Notes under the pieces: model-generated
The model's database searches: none
What the model was told of the DNA's origin: nothing
Seen by the model: only the letters and a program-made list of their open reading frames with translations
Source of the DNA: Leptospira ainlahdjerensis
Lineage (GTDB): Bacteria > Spirochaetota > Leptospiria > Leptospirales > Leptospiraceae
Assembly: GCF_016919175.1 (NCBI RefSeq)
Contig: NZ_JAFFPU010000069.1
Location: 1-64,000 of the forward strand
DNA: 64,000 bases
Direction: 5' to 3'
In this document: positions 1 to 7,406 of the stretch, piece after piece
How the letters are laid out: each line of letters opens with the position of its first letter
How positions within the stretch are numbered: position 1 is the stretch's first letter
Program-made: the position numbers and the translations under genes

Positions 1-183
1 CTATTCGGGGAGCTATGAAAATCTTTTTTCATTGTTATTCGCCAAAAAGTTCTATAGAAGAAGGAATCTTGTGTTAAGGACCGGAGCTGAGAGCAAGGTC
101 CGCGTAGCGGAAACACCCGAATAGCGAATGTCACGGGGAAAATTGCTTACGAACCAACTGCAATCACTACCAAGAAACCGGCT
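1..183. repeat. Left-edge noncoding stretch with a 9-bp inverted repeat
   Basis: No gene is seen before 184. CTATTCGGG at 1-9 is the exact reverse complement of CCCGAATAG at 116-124, and a small CCGC-GTA-GCGG hairpin lies near 100-110. The arms are too far apart for a simple terminator. They could close a structured RNA or be the trimmed end of an element, or be chance. The window edge prevents seeing more. Confidence 0.3.
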
Positions 184-465
184 ATGTTAAATATCAAATA
201 TTATAGTTACCTAATTATAGTATTCATTTCTTTTATTTTTCTCTATTCCGCCGAAGAAGAAAAAAATAACGGAAGCACGGAAATTGAAATTAGAGAAATG
301 GTCAAAGCTTGCAATAAGAAATTAGATAAATGCCTTAGTAAATGTAATGAGGATTACCCCAAAAGACGAGATTTTCGTGGTCCAAAATGCAGAGATTACT
401 GTGTGTTACAGCATAAGGAAAACTGTATTCAACCAATTTACTACAATTCCGGTAGGTTGCATTAA
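184..465 (+). CDS. Small exported Cys-rich protein (paralogue of 2048-2374)
   Basis: The 93-residue product begins with a hydrophobic signal segment (about residues 6-22) ending before an acidic stretch. The mature part has the spacing C-x6-C-x3-C, then FRG, then C-x3-C-x7-C. The protein encoded at 2048-2374 repeats this pattern almost exactly (C-x6-C-x3-C, FRG, C-x3-C-x8-C), so the two are paralogues. They flank two lipoprotein genes in the same orientation. Export and disulphide bonding are inferred; function is unknown. The ATG at 184 has no strong ribosome-binding site. Confidence 0.6.
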   Translation: MLNIKYYSYLIIVFISFIFLYSAEEEKNNGSTEIEIREMVKACNKKLDKCLSKCNEDYPKRRDFRGPKCRDYCVLQHKENCIQPIYYNSGRLH

Positions 466-542
466 GCAAGAAAGTGATTCACGTATTGCCCATCATCCTC
501 GTGAAATCAATTATGCAAAGGAGCCGATCAAGGTAAGTAGCT

Positions 543-1118
543 ATGAACGATACAAAAATTATGAGTTTAATAGGGGATCAGAACGAATCTAAGAAAAATA
601 ATAATTTTTCTAAAAAATTATTATTTATTCTAATAATAATTACGCTATCACTTCAAATAGGATGCATTAAATCGCTCGGTAATTCAGTAGAAGAAGACCA
701 CTCAGTTATCTTGTCTTTAATTGGGTATGTCTTAGTTACGACCCAGCAGGGGCCATGCGGAAAATATGTGACCATAAGTTCTAAGCCACAGAATCTAAAC
801 TTTGTGTCTTATGTGAGTGCTGGAGTTAATTATTCAGGTGCAATAGTTTTTATGCCGAATGTAAAGACGACGAATCAATTAGTGTTATGTTCAAATTCGA
901 ATGTGAACTTTTATCAATCCGCTACCTTCGTAATAAGAAAAGATAACAATTGTAGCGTTGGTATAACAAATAATCCGAAGGTTAATAATGTGCTCGGAAC
1001 GAATGCTTTGACCGGGAATTGCTATTCATATCCAATTCAAATAGATGGTTCATATACCTTGTCAGTCTTTATTGAAGGAAATGGTTTTCCAAATGATGCA
1101 CAAGTCTATTTGCAATGA
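543..1118 (+). CDS. Putative lipoprotein, unknown function
   Basis: A 191-residue protein with a Lys-rich start, a hydrophobic segment (about 25-38) and a lipobox ending LQIGC (Cys41), which fits the relaxed spirochaetal lipobox. The mature part is Ser/Asn/Val-rich with scattered Cys and looks like a small beta-rich surface protein. A second ATG at 561 is in frame, so the start is not certain. It is followed after about 60 bases by another lipoprotein gene and probably shares its transcript. No family recognised. Confidence 0.6.
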   Translation: MNDTKIMSLIGDQNESKKNNNFSKKLLFILIIITLSLQIGCIKSLGNSVEEDHSVILSLIGYVLVTTQQGPCGKYVTISSKPQNLNFVSYVSAGVNYSGAIVFMPNVKTTNQLVLCSNSNVNFYQSATFVIRKDNNCSVGITNNPKVNNVLGTNALTGNCYSYPIQIDGSYTLSVFIEGNGFPNDAQVYLQ

Positions 1119-1178
1119 AAATAGGCGGAATTGAATTCTAAGATAAAAAATGAATCTCTTGACGATAAAAAGGAATTT

Positions 1179-2027
1179 ATGAAAATTAAAAAAAGGCTGA
1201 TATTATTCTTTATTCTGAGTTGTGTTACTCTGCAAAATTGTAAATCAAATGACAGAGACGATAACACTTCTCTGTTGGCCTTGCTTTTTACGTCGAATTA
1301 CGTCGCAGGTTGTGCAACACCAAAAATAACGACGTCCGATTTGCCGTTAAAGTTTATTTCTTTTTCGATATTAACCACCCCGTATGTCGGCGGCTTGGCT
1401 TATGTAGAAAATTTAGAATTCGGGCGAAGGATAAATCTAAAAATGACAACCTCGGACCCGACTAAATACTCGCCACTTTTCTATAAAGCAAATAGTCCCT
1501 GTGATGTTCCTCAAAACTATTTTAATTTTGTGTCTTCATATCGATACTTCTTGGCTCGGGGGGCTAACATAAATACGACCGTTACTCCTTTAACTGGAAA
1601 TTTAATGGTGATCAGCTCCTCAAAATTTAGTCCTAAAGTTATTCCAACAGATATTTCGGTTTCTTTGGATTCAAAGGCAATATGTAAAACTCCAGTCATA
1701 GCAAGCACGATAATTAAACCTATGCCATTTGATTTCGAAGGGGCAACTTCCATAGCGATTGTAAAAATCGAAAATTACGTTCCGAATCAACAAATAACGC
1801 TCACGTCGACTACTACGAATCTTGGTAGTTTTGTCCCGTTGGCCGTTCCGGGAAGCGACTCATGTTTTCCGACTTCATTCAAGGATATCCCTCTTACTTT
1901 TAATCAAGTCAACGCAAATCAAATCAGTTGGTCTTCTCCAACCGCTTCCGGTCCGATCACATTGCTTTTTCAATACCCTGACAGCACTACTTCGGCTCCA
2001 GCGGATATTCAAATCCAACTTCAATAG
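1179..2027 (+). CDS. Putative lipoprotein with two internal repeats
   Basis: The frame is open from a TTG at 1131, but the ATG at 1179 has AAGGA just upstream and gives a compact signal peptide with the lipobox TLQNC (Cys21), so 1179 is preferred (282 residues). The mature protein appears to hold two similar halves of about 110 residues, each starting near a Cys followed by a TPKI/TPVI-like segment and containing a Cys-x-P motif. It follows another lipoprotein gene and precedes a Cys-rich paralogue. Surface location is inferred from the lipobox; function is unknown. Confidence 0.6.
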   Translation: MKIKKRLILFFILSCVTLQNCKSNDRDDNTSLLALLFTSNYVAGCATPKITTSDLPLKFISFSILTTPYVGGLAYVENLEFGRRINLKMTTSDPTKYSPLFYKANSPCDVPQNYFNFVSSYRYFLARGANINTTVTPLTGNLMVISSSKFSPKVIPTDISVSLDSKAICKTPVIASTIIKPMPFDFEGATSIAIVKIENYVPNQQITLTSTTTNLGSFVPLAVPGSDSCFPTSFKDIPLTFNQVNANQISWSSPTASGPITLLFQYPDSTTSAPADIQIQLQ

Positions 2028-2047
2028 TTTATTGATGGGAATTGACT

Positions 2048-2374
2048 GTGAAGACTGCTCGTGAATTAAAGCAGAATCTTGTTATAGTGCTACTTATTAG
2101 TCTGTCTTTTTTTTGTAGAGAGACTCGGTATAATTCGATTCCGAAAAGATTAGATTTGGAAAAACTGTCCAGCGCAGAAATTACAAGTAAAGAAAATGAA
2201 AGACAGAGATTGTGTTATAAAGAATTGGATACTTGTTTTTCAGATTGTAATCAACGATTCCCAACAAATCAAAGGCCAAATCATGTATTTAGAGGAAGTT
2301 GTCGGGATTCTTGCGTTTCTAAGCTGAGAGAATCGACGGATTGTTTGATATTTTATGAATCGATCAGAAAGTGA
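2048..2374 (+). CDS. Small Cys-rich exported protein or lipoprotein (paralogue of 184-465)
   Basis: GTG at 2048, with GGGA about 8 bases upstream, gives a 108-residue protein; TTG at 2042 is an alternative. A hydrophobic segment ends with LSFFC, a usable spirochaetal lipobox. The mature part carries C-x6-C-x3-C, FRG, C-x3-C-x8-C, matching the first gene of the window. Placement of the two paralogues on both sides of two lipoprotein genes suggests duplication of a small secreted module. Function unknown. Confidence 0.55.
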   Translation: MKTARELKQNLVIVLLISLSFFCRETRYNSIPKRLDLEKLSSAEITSKENERQRLCYKELDTCFSDCNQRFPTNQRPNHVFRGSCRDSCVSKLRESTDCLIFYESIRK

Positions 2375-2470
2375 AAACATCTCTTATTGAAAAAGGTAGA
2401 GATATTGATCCTCGAATTAAAGGTTTGAAAAGAATGAAAACTACGCCTGTCAAGATAGATCTTTTAAAAC

Positions 2471-2800
2471 TTACCTCTCCCCGTTTGAAAAATAGGAATC
2501 CAAGTCAATAGAAGAGGCGGAGATTGTATTTCGACTTCTCACAAATCTCAAAGCTGTCCGGTAGCCTGAATATTTTAGAATCGCTTTACGATCTACGGGG
2601 CTTAGGTCAAGACCAAATAATTTCTCGTGTTCATCTAAATCATTTTCATTTAGTTCAACAGCTTTTAAATTCAAGAATTGCCCGCTCATTTTCCCCTCCA
2701 TAAATCCAATCAAATAATGGCTCAAATAAAATAAAGGAATAAGAAAGCTAAGTTCACTCATCCTCTGTTTAAAATATCTGAATAAAGAAACTTTATTCAT
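2471..2800 (-). CDS. Hypothetical small phage-region protein
   Basis: The frame is open from 2845, but the ATG at 2800 overlaps the end of the upstream gene by 8 bases and fits translational coupling, giving 109 residues. The N-terminal half is hydrophobic and aromatic, with one possible membrane helix; the C-terminal half is charged and helical. It is the last gene of a leftward set of three tightly overlapping genes that point away from the HTH repressor at 3654, so an early-phage or control role is likely. No family recognised. Confidence 0.5.
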   Translation of the reverse strand: MNKVSLFRYFKQRMSELSFLIPLFYLSHYLIGFMEGKMSGQFLNLKAVELNENDLDEHEKLFGLDLSPVDRKAILKYSGYRTALRFVRSRNTISASSIDLDSYFSNGER

Positions 2801-3104
2801 TCTTAATTTTCTTTTCTCGGGGTTCACGGATTGGTTTTCTTCCATGCTGAATCCCGAGTTTTGTAAGAATCTCTAAAACACGGGGATGGTTAGATTTACC
2901 CATAAATACATGAAAAACAGTGTAGTAGGGGATCCCGAGCGGCTTTAAAATACGCGCGATCTCAGCAATCGGCTTTTTCATCCTTGCGATTTTCATACAT
3001 GCTTCTATTAATTCATCTTTTGAAAGTTTTCGGATAGAATCGGATTCTGATCCAGTTTCTGATTTTGAATCGTTCTCAGGCATTGGTCTTTGAGAAACAC
3101 TCAA
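2793..3104 (-). CDS. Small HTH-like regulatory protein
   Basis: A 103-residue basic protein with an acidic, Ser-rich N-terminus and then a helical stretch of about 50 residues. The segment IAEIARILKPLGIPYYTVFH followed by GKSNHP and LTKLGI has the layout of a Cro/XRE-type helix-turn-helix. That makes a phage DNA-binding protein plausible, but no exact family is recognised. Its start overlaps the upstream stop codon by four bases (ATGA at 3101-3104), so it is translated with its neighbours. Confidence 0.5.
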   Translation of the reverse strand: MSVSQRPMPENDSKSETGSESDSIRKLSKDELIEACMKIARMKKPIAEIARILKPLGIPYYTVFHVFMGKSNHPRVLEILTKLGIQHGRKPIREPREKKIKNE

Positions 3105-3313
3105 TCATACGCCCATTCCTCAAGACCTTGGTCATCCAACCAATCATGGTAACGTTTTAGCAAATTCCGTTCTTCTAAATAATATTCCTGGAGAGCGCAC
3201 CTTGTAAGAAGGAGATCAATAGTCTCCGCATCGCTTCGGGGTTTTCCGTCGGAATTCTTTATATCTAAGAGCTTCATGCTAAGTTTTAAAGATTCGAGTT
3301 TGTACCTAGTCAT
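3101..3313 (-). CDS. Hypothetical small acidic protein, first gene of leftward set
   Basis: A 70-residue charged helical protein with no recognised domain. It is first in a leftward run of three genes joined by ATGA-type overlaps. The run lies divergent from the repressor gene, with the palindromic operator about 290 bases upstream. Position suggests an early or lysogeny-control gene; function is unknown. Confidence 0.5.
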   Translation of the reverse strand: MTRYKLESLKLSMKLLDIKNSDGKPRSDAETIDLLLTRCALQEYYLEERNLLKRYHDWLDDQGLEEWAYD

Positions 3314-3417
3314 TTGCGAAAACCTTAATATCTAAAAATTTTGTTCTTATCGTTTTCTGCATATTATTCGGACTAGCTTTCATATTCCGTGCTATGGACG
3401 CTTAACGGACCAATACT

Positions 3418-3570
3418 TCACAATCTTCCTTGAAATGGAAAATCCCCAACTAAACTAAGGTTGGCCAGCATCGATAAATTCTTCTTTGGTAAGAGCCACG
3501 AAGCGGAACGCGACAGTTTTAAAATTTCGTTAAATTCTTGCTCTTTCAAAGGGGTCATTGCTAATTCCAT
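3418..3570 (-). CDS. Possible short leader gene divergent from repressor
   Basis: A leftward frame open from a TTG at 3627. ATG at 3570 (50 residues) or ATG at 3558 with GGA upstream are more natural starts. It sits in the Cro-like position directly behind the operator at 3604-3622. The peptide is short and has no recognised motif, so it may not be a gene. Confidence 0.3.
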   Translation of the reverse strand: MELAMTPLKEQEFNEILKLSRSASWLLPKKNLSMLANLSLVGDFPFQGRL

Positions 3571-3603
3571 ATAGTTTTTTCGGGATAGAATCAGTTGAAG
3601 TAT

Positions 3604-3622
3604 GAATTGTATTATACAATTC
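3604..3622. promoter_or_regulatory. Perfect palindromic operator between repressor and leftward genes
   Basis: GAATTGTA at 3604-3611 and TACAATTC at 3615-3622 are exact reverse complements with a 3-base centre. Read leftward, the palindrome contains TATAAT, a consensus -10, so a bound repressor would cover the leftward promoter. It ends 31 bases before the repressor ATG at 3654 and so could also serve autoregulation. The TTGTA..TACAA core resembles the palindrome at the umuD start. Confidence 0.6.
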
Positions 3623-3653
3623 GTCAAATTAAAAAATTGCCATATACAAGAAA

Positions 3654-4046
3654 ATGACAGATCCAGAAGTATTAAAACGCCTTAAAATTGTTTTTAACCA
3701 CCTAAAAACGGCAAAAAAGCTAAATCAAAAGGAGCTTTCTTTGAAATTCGGGGTTTCAGAAAGCACGATTACTCGACTACAGAACGGCGAGAACGCGATT
3801 ACTACTAGGTTTCTGACTCAATTAAGAACTATGTTTGGAGTTTCGCAAGAGTGGGTAATTGACGGAAAAGGAGATATGCTCCTTCCAAATGAGAGTTTTG
3901 ATCAAAATTTTGAAGAAGATCTAAAATTACTTCGAAGTATTCGTAAAAAGTCAGGTTTAGGAGATTTAATAGAAGTTTTATTAAAACTTTCCGACCGGAA
4001 CTTATCCGCGATCAAGGCGTTAGCGGAAAAATTAGATCCTAAGTGA
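3654..4046 (+). CDS. XRE/Cro-family HTH transcriptional regulator (phage repressor candidate)
   Basis: A 130-residue protein whose first 70 residues form a lambda-repressor-like helix-turn-helix: KLNQKELSLKFGVSESTITR is the helix-turn-helix, followed by LQNGEN and a FGVSQEWVIDG segment typical of XRE regulators. The remaining 60 residues are helical and may dimerise. The gene is divergent from small phage genes, with a perfect palindrome between them, which is the arrangement of a lysogeny repressor. No peptidase domain is present, so RecA-type self-cleavage is not expected. It lies 80 bases before the acyltransferase gene. Confidence 0.8.
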   Translation: MTDPEVLKRLKIVFNHLKTAKKLNQKELSLKFGVSESTITRLQNGENAITTRFLTQLRTMFGVSQEWVIDGKGDMLLPNESFDQNFEEDLKLLRSIRKKSGLGDLIEVLLKLSDRNLSAIKALAEKLDPK

Positions 4047-4089
4047 GCCAGCTAATTTTTTTTTGAAAACAAAGTAAGAAATTATCTAT

Positions 4090-4132
4090 TTGAGTTTTTG
4101 GTCAAATGTGACATAATTCTCATTATGTCACA
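4090..4132 (+). promoter_or_regulatory. Promoter with 11-bp palindromic operator across -10 and start codon
   Basis: TTGAGT (4090-4095), a 16-base spacer and CATAAT (4112-4117) form a sigma-70-type promoter. Over it lies a perfect 11-bp inverted repeat, TGTGACATAAT (4107-4117) and ATTATGTCACA (4122-4132), with a 4-base centre. The right arm contains the ATG at 4125. The predicted transcript start falls at about 4124, so the mRNA may be leaderless. A protein bound here would block both polymerase and start site. The half-site TGTGACA resembles a CRP/FNR-type half-site, but the 4-bp centre and long arms do not match that class exactly. Confidence 0.55.
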
Positions 4133-4730
4133 AGTATTAGAAAGGCTTGCAGTTAAAAAAATCATCGGCCTGGAATCTCCGGATATCCTCCAAAAAATCA
4201 AAGACTTTGTTTCTAAAATATACTTAGATGCGGGTTATACCGATTCACCTTGGAAAAACGTAAACTATGATCTTTGGTCTACTTGGTTCTACGTTGAAGA
4301 AAAAGAGGGATTGCTCGCCGCGATGAGAGTAACCGAAAAATTTCCCTGGAATTTTATTCCGCTCGAAGTCGCCTTTATTAAAGGAAATGAATTTCCACCA
4401 AAACGATACGGTGTTATTGAAGAGAATGTTGCGGATTGGAATTCGGTAGCTTTCGTAAAAAATGCGAAAGGTGGTAAGGCCGCAAAGTTAACTTTCATTG
4501 AAACGGCTAGATATTGTGTGATGAAAGGTTATGATATGGTATATGGAATGTATAATCCTAAGTTATCCGGTATCGAAAGGATTTACTTCCGAGAGGGAGC
4601 GATTGAATCTCTGAGATATACAGGCCCCATGTATTTTCCGGGGTTCTATCTTAATGGCGAAATGTCTTGGTTTGAAGTAGTGGAAATTGGAAAAGAGTGT
4701 TTACAGAAAATTGCCTCAAAATTAATATAA
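4125..4730 (+). CDS. FeeM/LuxI-like N-acyltransferase (GNAT fold)
   Basis: ATG at 4125 is preferred over a TTG at 4098 because it sits at the predicted transcript start (201 residues). The sequence has the layout of the N-acyl amino acid synthase/autoinducer synthase group: an N-terminal helix, [20 protein letters not shown] as central strands with MRVTEKFPW, then DWNSVAFV, a helix [20 protein letters not shown], and a terminal [14 protein letters not shown] segment. Such enzymes transfer an acyl chain from acyl-ACP to an amino acid-like acceptor; substrate here is unknown. It lies between the phage repressor and a membrane protein with a receptor-like layout. Family assignment is by pattern only. 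Confidence 0.55.
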   Translation: MSQVLERLAVKKIIGLESPDILQKIKDFVSKIYLDAGYTDSPWKNVNYDLWSTWFYVEEKEGLLAAMRVTEKFPWNFIPLEVAFIKGNEFPPKRYGVIEENVADWNSVAFVKNAKGGKAAKLTFIETARYCVMKGYDMVYGMYNPKLSGIERIYFREGAIESLRYTGPMYFPGFYLNGEMSWFEVVEIGKECLQKIASKLI

Positions 4731-4760
4731 CTAACATATTTTTGAGGAGAATTTGTCGTT

Positions 4761-5654
4761 TTGATTAGCACTGGTATCGGGATATTTGCTTTCTCGCTGG
4801 GATTGTATGTTCGAATTTTTGCGCCGAAAGGTCTGGTTCGAAATTACTTTTTCTACCTGACAATTTCTCTTTCATTATGGATGCTTTTTCTTGGACAAAG
4901 AGGATCGTTTGGGCTTGAATATCGAAATATTCTTATCAATTGGACTTTGTTGCCGATTATCTTCGCTCCTTACTTATTGCATGAGGTAGTTTCTTCTTTA
5001 TTAGAGATTAGACGGAGTAGCATATTTAGAAAATTTGAATATACTTCTAATTTTATACTTTTATTATATTTCTCAATTGTGATTTTGAGTTGTAACGTAG
5101 TCAAGATTCGGGAGCCAGAGGTTTTTTCTTATACCCCTACCTGGAATTATCATCTAATCATCGGTTATTGTTGCTTTTACATTCTCATCTCCTGTTTTAA
5201 AGCATTCTTTTCGATCTTTAAAAGTCGAGGAGACGAAAGAGTGAAAGCTTTTTTATTATTTTCTGGTATCATCATTTCTCTTACCGTTTCATTGGTTTTT
5301 GTTTATATTTTGCCATTGATCGGCTACTTCTTAGCATCGAAATCTGCCTTTGGAATAATTATTGCTTCGGCCTTTTGGACTATTGCAATTTTACATTACG
5401 ACGCCTTTAGCATACGCGAGAATATTTTAGAGGGGAATCCAATTCCGATATTAACTCGTTTATCTTCTTCTTTTTTCTTGGTCTTGTTTAGAATTTTGGA
5501 TCCAAATGAATATTATATGAAGCTCTTGATTAGTAAGGCGAATGTCGTTTTAAACGTAACTTCTAAAAACCACGAACTTGCAATGCGAACTGATTTAGAA
5601 AAATTTGAACGCGCCGAAATGGTAGCGGGAATCTATCAAAATCGTATAAAATAA
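4761..5654 (+). CDS. Multi-pass membrane protein resembling a 7TM sensor domain
   Basis: TTG start at 4761 with GAGGAGA at 4744-4750. The 297 residues hold about seven hydrophobic helices over the first 215 residues, then a short cytosolic tail of about 80 residues. The helix pattern resembles the 7TM sensor half found at the front of some histidine kinases, but no kinase, GGDEF or other output domain follows. It lies 30 bases behind the acyltransferase gene and is probably cotranscribed with it. A receptor for the acyl product, or a transporter or immunity partner, would fit; this is inference. Confidence 0.55.
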   Translation: MISTGIGIFAFSLGLYVRIFAPKGLVRNYFFYLTISLSLWMLFLGQRGSFGLEYRNILINWTLLPIIFAPYLLHEVVSSLLEIRRSSIFRKFEYTSNFILLLYFSIVILSCNVVKIREPEVFSYTPTWNYHLIIGYCCFYILISCFKAFFSIFKSRGDERVKAFLLFSGIIISLTVSLVFVYILPLIGYFLASKSAFGIIIASAFWTIAILHYDAFSIRENILEGNPIPILTRLSSSFFLVLFRILDPNEYYMKLLISKANVVLNVTSKNHELAMRTDLEKFERAEMVAGIYQNRIK

Positions 5655-5673
5655 AGGCTTCTACTACTTTTAA

Positions 5674-6960
5674 TTAGACCTTCACAACCGGGATCTCATC
5701 CCAGTTATGAAGCGGGCTTTTTGACTGAAAGTCCCGCCGCATTCTCCAGTTCCGGAATCCGAATCCGGTAACTGCGGTTCTGATTTTTCCTGAATAGAAT
5801 TTAGAGTTTATCTCCATAACAGCTTCGGTAGCACAATCGGCGTTGCCTCTATAAAACAAATCCTGTTGACGTTTGTTTTCGTTGGTTAATTCAGAAAGCA
5901 TCACTCCGCTCTTTTTGTATCTGTAGCCTTCTTTGAAAATTGTTTTCACTCCGGCTATACAATAGGCTTGGAGTTCAAAAAGATCCCGTGTGGCGAAAGG
6001 AATTTTCATATAAATAGTTTCTTCATATTGAATATCTTCTTTTTGAAACGGGTCCGTTCGAATAAAAACGGATAAGGCTTGTGCGTATCTGCCTTCTTTC
6101 CAGAGTTTCTCCACCGCGCGAGAGAGATAAGTAGTAGTTGCTTCGATCACGCTTTGTAAATCGGAAACGTAGTCTCCGTATGCCCGACCGACGACGATTT
6201 CTTTTTTCGGAGGAGGGGAATGTTCCATACCATAGCAAACGGTTCCACGCAGTTCGTAAACGAGCCGAAGGCCAACCACAGTCATTTGTTTTCGAATCCA
6301 GTCGTCGGGGAGCCTTGAGAGCTCCAGTGCGGTCTTTATATTGCAATCTTCCAAAAAACTTGCGTAGGCCGGTCCGATCCCCCAAACGTCGGAAGGTCGA
6401 ATTTTTGATAAAATGGATTCGCGCTTTTCGGGTTCAATTCTAAAGACCCCTTGGCTTTCTAAATTTGATTTAGCGATTTTGTTTGCGACTTTTGCAAGAG
6501 TTTTGGTTGGACCAATTCCAACGCATACTGGAAGTCCTAACGTCCTTTGAATTGTTTCTTTGATCTTGTGTCCGAACGCGACGGAATTCTCTTCCTTGAT
6601 GAATCCAGTGAGTTCCAAAAAACATTCATCGATCGAGTATTGCTCCACTTCCGGGCAGAGTAGTTCAAGCACTCCTCGAAACCGAAAACTCATCTCTCCA
6701 TAAAGCGAATAATTGCTTGAAAGAGTAACCAAGCGGCCGGTCTTCAGTAACTCCGTCGCTTTGAATATAGGCATTCCCATTGTGATTCCTAAAGCTTTGG
6801 CTTCTTCACTCCTAGATACCGCACACCCGTCGTTATTCGAAAGTACGACGAGAGAAATCTTTTCTAAATCCGGACGAAAAACCCGTTCACAAGAAACATA
6901 GAAATTGTTCACATCCACTAATGCGAAGATCCGTTCTCTTTTAATACCTGTGAATGACAA
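5674..6960 (-). CDS. umuC: UmuC, Y-family DNA polymerase V catalytic subunit
   Basis: A 428-residue error-prone polymerase for translesion synthesis. Catalytic carboxylates are visible: Asp16 in LVDVNNFY and Asp111-Glu112 in SIDECFLEL. The palm/fingers, the helix-hairpin-helix segment ([16 protein letters not shown]) and the little-finger domain follow in order. QQDLF near residue 369 is a beta-clamp binding motif. The C-terminus ([22 protein letters not shown]... HNWDEIPVV) is the DUF4113-type tail typical of UmuC. Length is normal. The start overlaps the end of umuD by 20 bases, so the two are coupled. Confidence 0.93.
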   Translation of the reverse strand: MSFTGIKRERIFALVDVNNFYVSCERVFRPDLEKISLVVLSNNDGCAVSRSEEAKALGITMGMPIFKATELLKTGRLVTLSSNYSLYGEMSFRFRGVLELLCPEVEQYSIDECFLELTGFIKEENSVAFGHKIKETIQRTLGLPVCVGIGPTKTLAKVANKIAKSNLESQGVFRIEPEKRESILSKIRPSDVWGIGPAYASFLEDCNIKTALELSRLPDDWIRKQMTVVGLRLVYELRGTVCYGMEHSPPPKKEIVVGRAYGDYVSDLQSVIEATTTYLSRAVEKLWKEGRYAQALSVFIRTDPFQKEDIQYEETIYMKIPFATRDLFELQAYCIAGVKTIFKEGYRYKKSGVMLSELTNENKRQQDLFYRGNADCATEAVMEINSKFYSGKIRTAVTGFGFRNWRMRRDFQSKSPLHNWDEIPVVKV

Positions 6961-7354
6961 AGGTTATAATTCCCCAAATTTGAAATTCGGAACTCGGTTC
7001 GATGGAAAGAATCATTCCCGTTGAGTCTTGTGTTAGAAAACAAAGTTGTCCGTCGATCTTACCTAACATCCTCAAAGCGAAGCTCCCTTCATGCGTTACA
7101 ATAGCCAGTTTTCCGGAGGAAGGTGGTATCGAACGATCGATGACAACGATATCGCGATCGTGGATATTAAACTCTTCCCAGGAGTGACCTGCGATTAGCA
7201 TATAGAATGTTGAAAGAGGGTTTAATTCGAGTATATCGCGCGGATCGAGTTTCTTTCGTAAGTAATCGTCGGCTGGACTTGGAAAACCAGCATGTAACGG
7301 CGTTCGAAGAAGTGGAATCGTCCTATTGAGCTTTAAATTTTCTAAAAGAAGCAT
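6941..7354 (-). CDS. umuD: UmuD-like SOS peptidase subunit, with catalytic Lys replaced
   Basis: A 137-residue S24/LexA-fold protein that partners UmuC in polymerase V after RecA-stimulated self-cleavage. The cleavage site is visible as HAGFPSP (Ala22-Gly23). The nucleophile region reads AGHSW (Ser58; the usual motif is G-x-S-M). The position of the catalytic lysine, FTVK in E. coli UmuD, reads FALR here (Arg95), so self-cleavage may be lost or altered. The ATG at 7354 lies inside a large palindrome, indicating tight SOS-like control. It overlaps umuC downstream. Confidence 0.85.
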   Translation of the reverse strand: MLLLENLKLNRTIPLLRTPLHAGFPSPADDYLRKKLDPRDILELNPLSTFYMLIAGHSWEEFNIHDRDIVVIDRSIPPSSGKLAIVTHEGSFALRMLGKIDGQLCFLTQDSTGMILSIEPSSEFQIWGIITFVIHRY

Positions 7355-7380
7355 ATATTTGTATGCTATACAAATATATG
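7352..7380. promoter_or_regulatory. Large palindrome over umuD start codon
   Basis: CATATATTTGTAT (7352-7364) and ATACAAATATATG (7368-7380) are exact reverse complements with a 3-base centre. The arm at 7352-7354 is the umuD start codon on the minus strand. The inner TTTG-N9-CAAA resembles, but does not equal, the TTTG-N5-CAAA LexA box reported for Leptospira. It is most likely the binding site of a LexA-like or phage repressor controlling umuDC. Confidence 0.6.
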
Positions 7381-7406
7381 TATTTATAATTTCGGATCAA
7401 GCCTTT

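Noticed and set aside
6023..6443. Open frames in both directions inside umuC
   Set aside because: They overlap a convincing umuC frame with catalytic motifs, are Arg-rich without protein-like pattern, and have no ribosome-binding sites.
7352..7380. Calling the palindrome a standard Leptospira LexA box
   Set aside because: The known box has 5 bases between TTTG and CAAA; here there are 9. It was kept as a palindrome of unknown binder.
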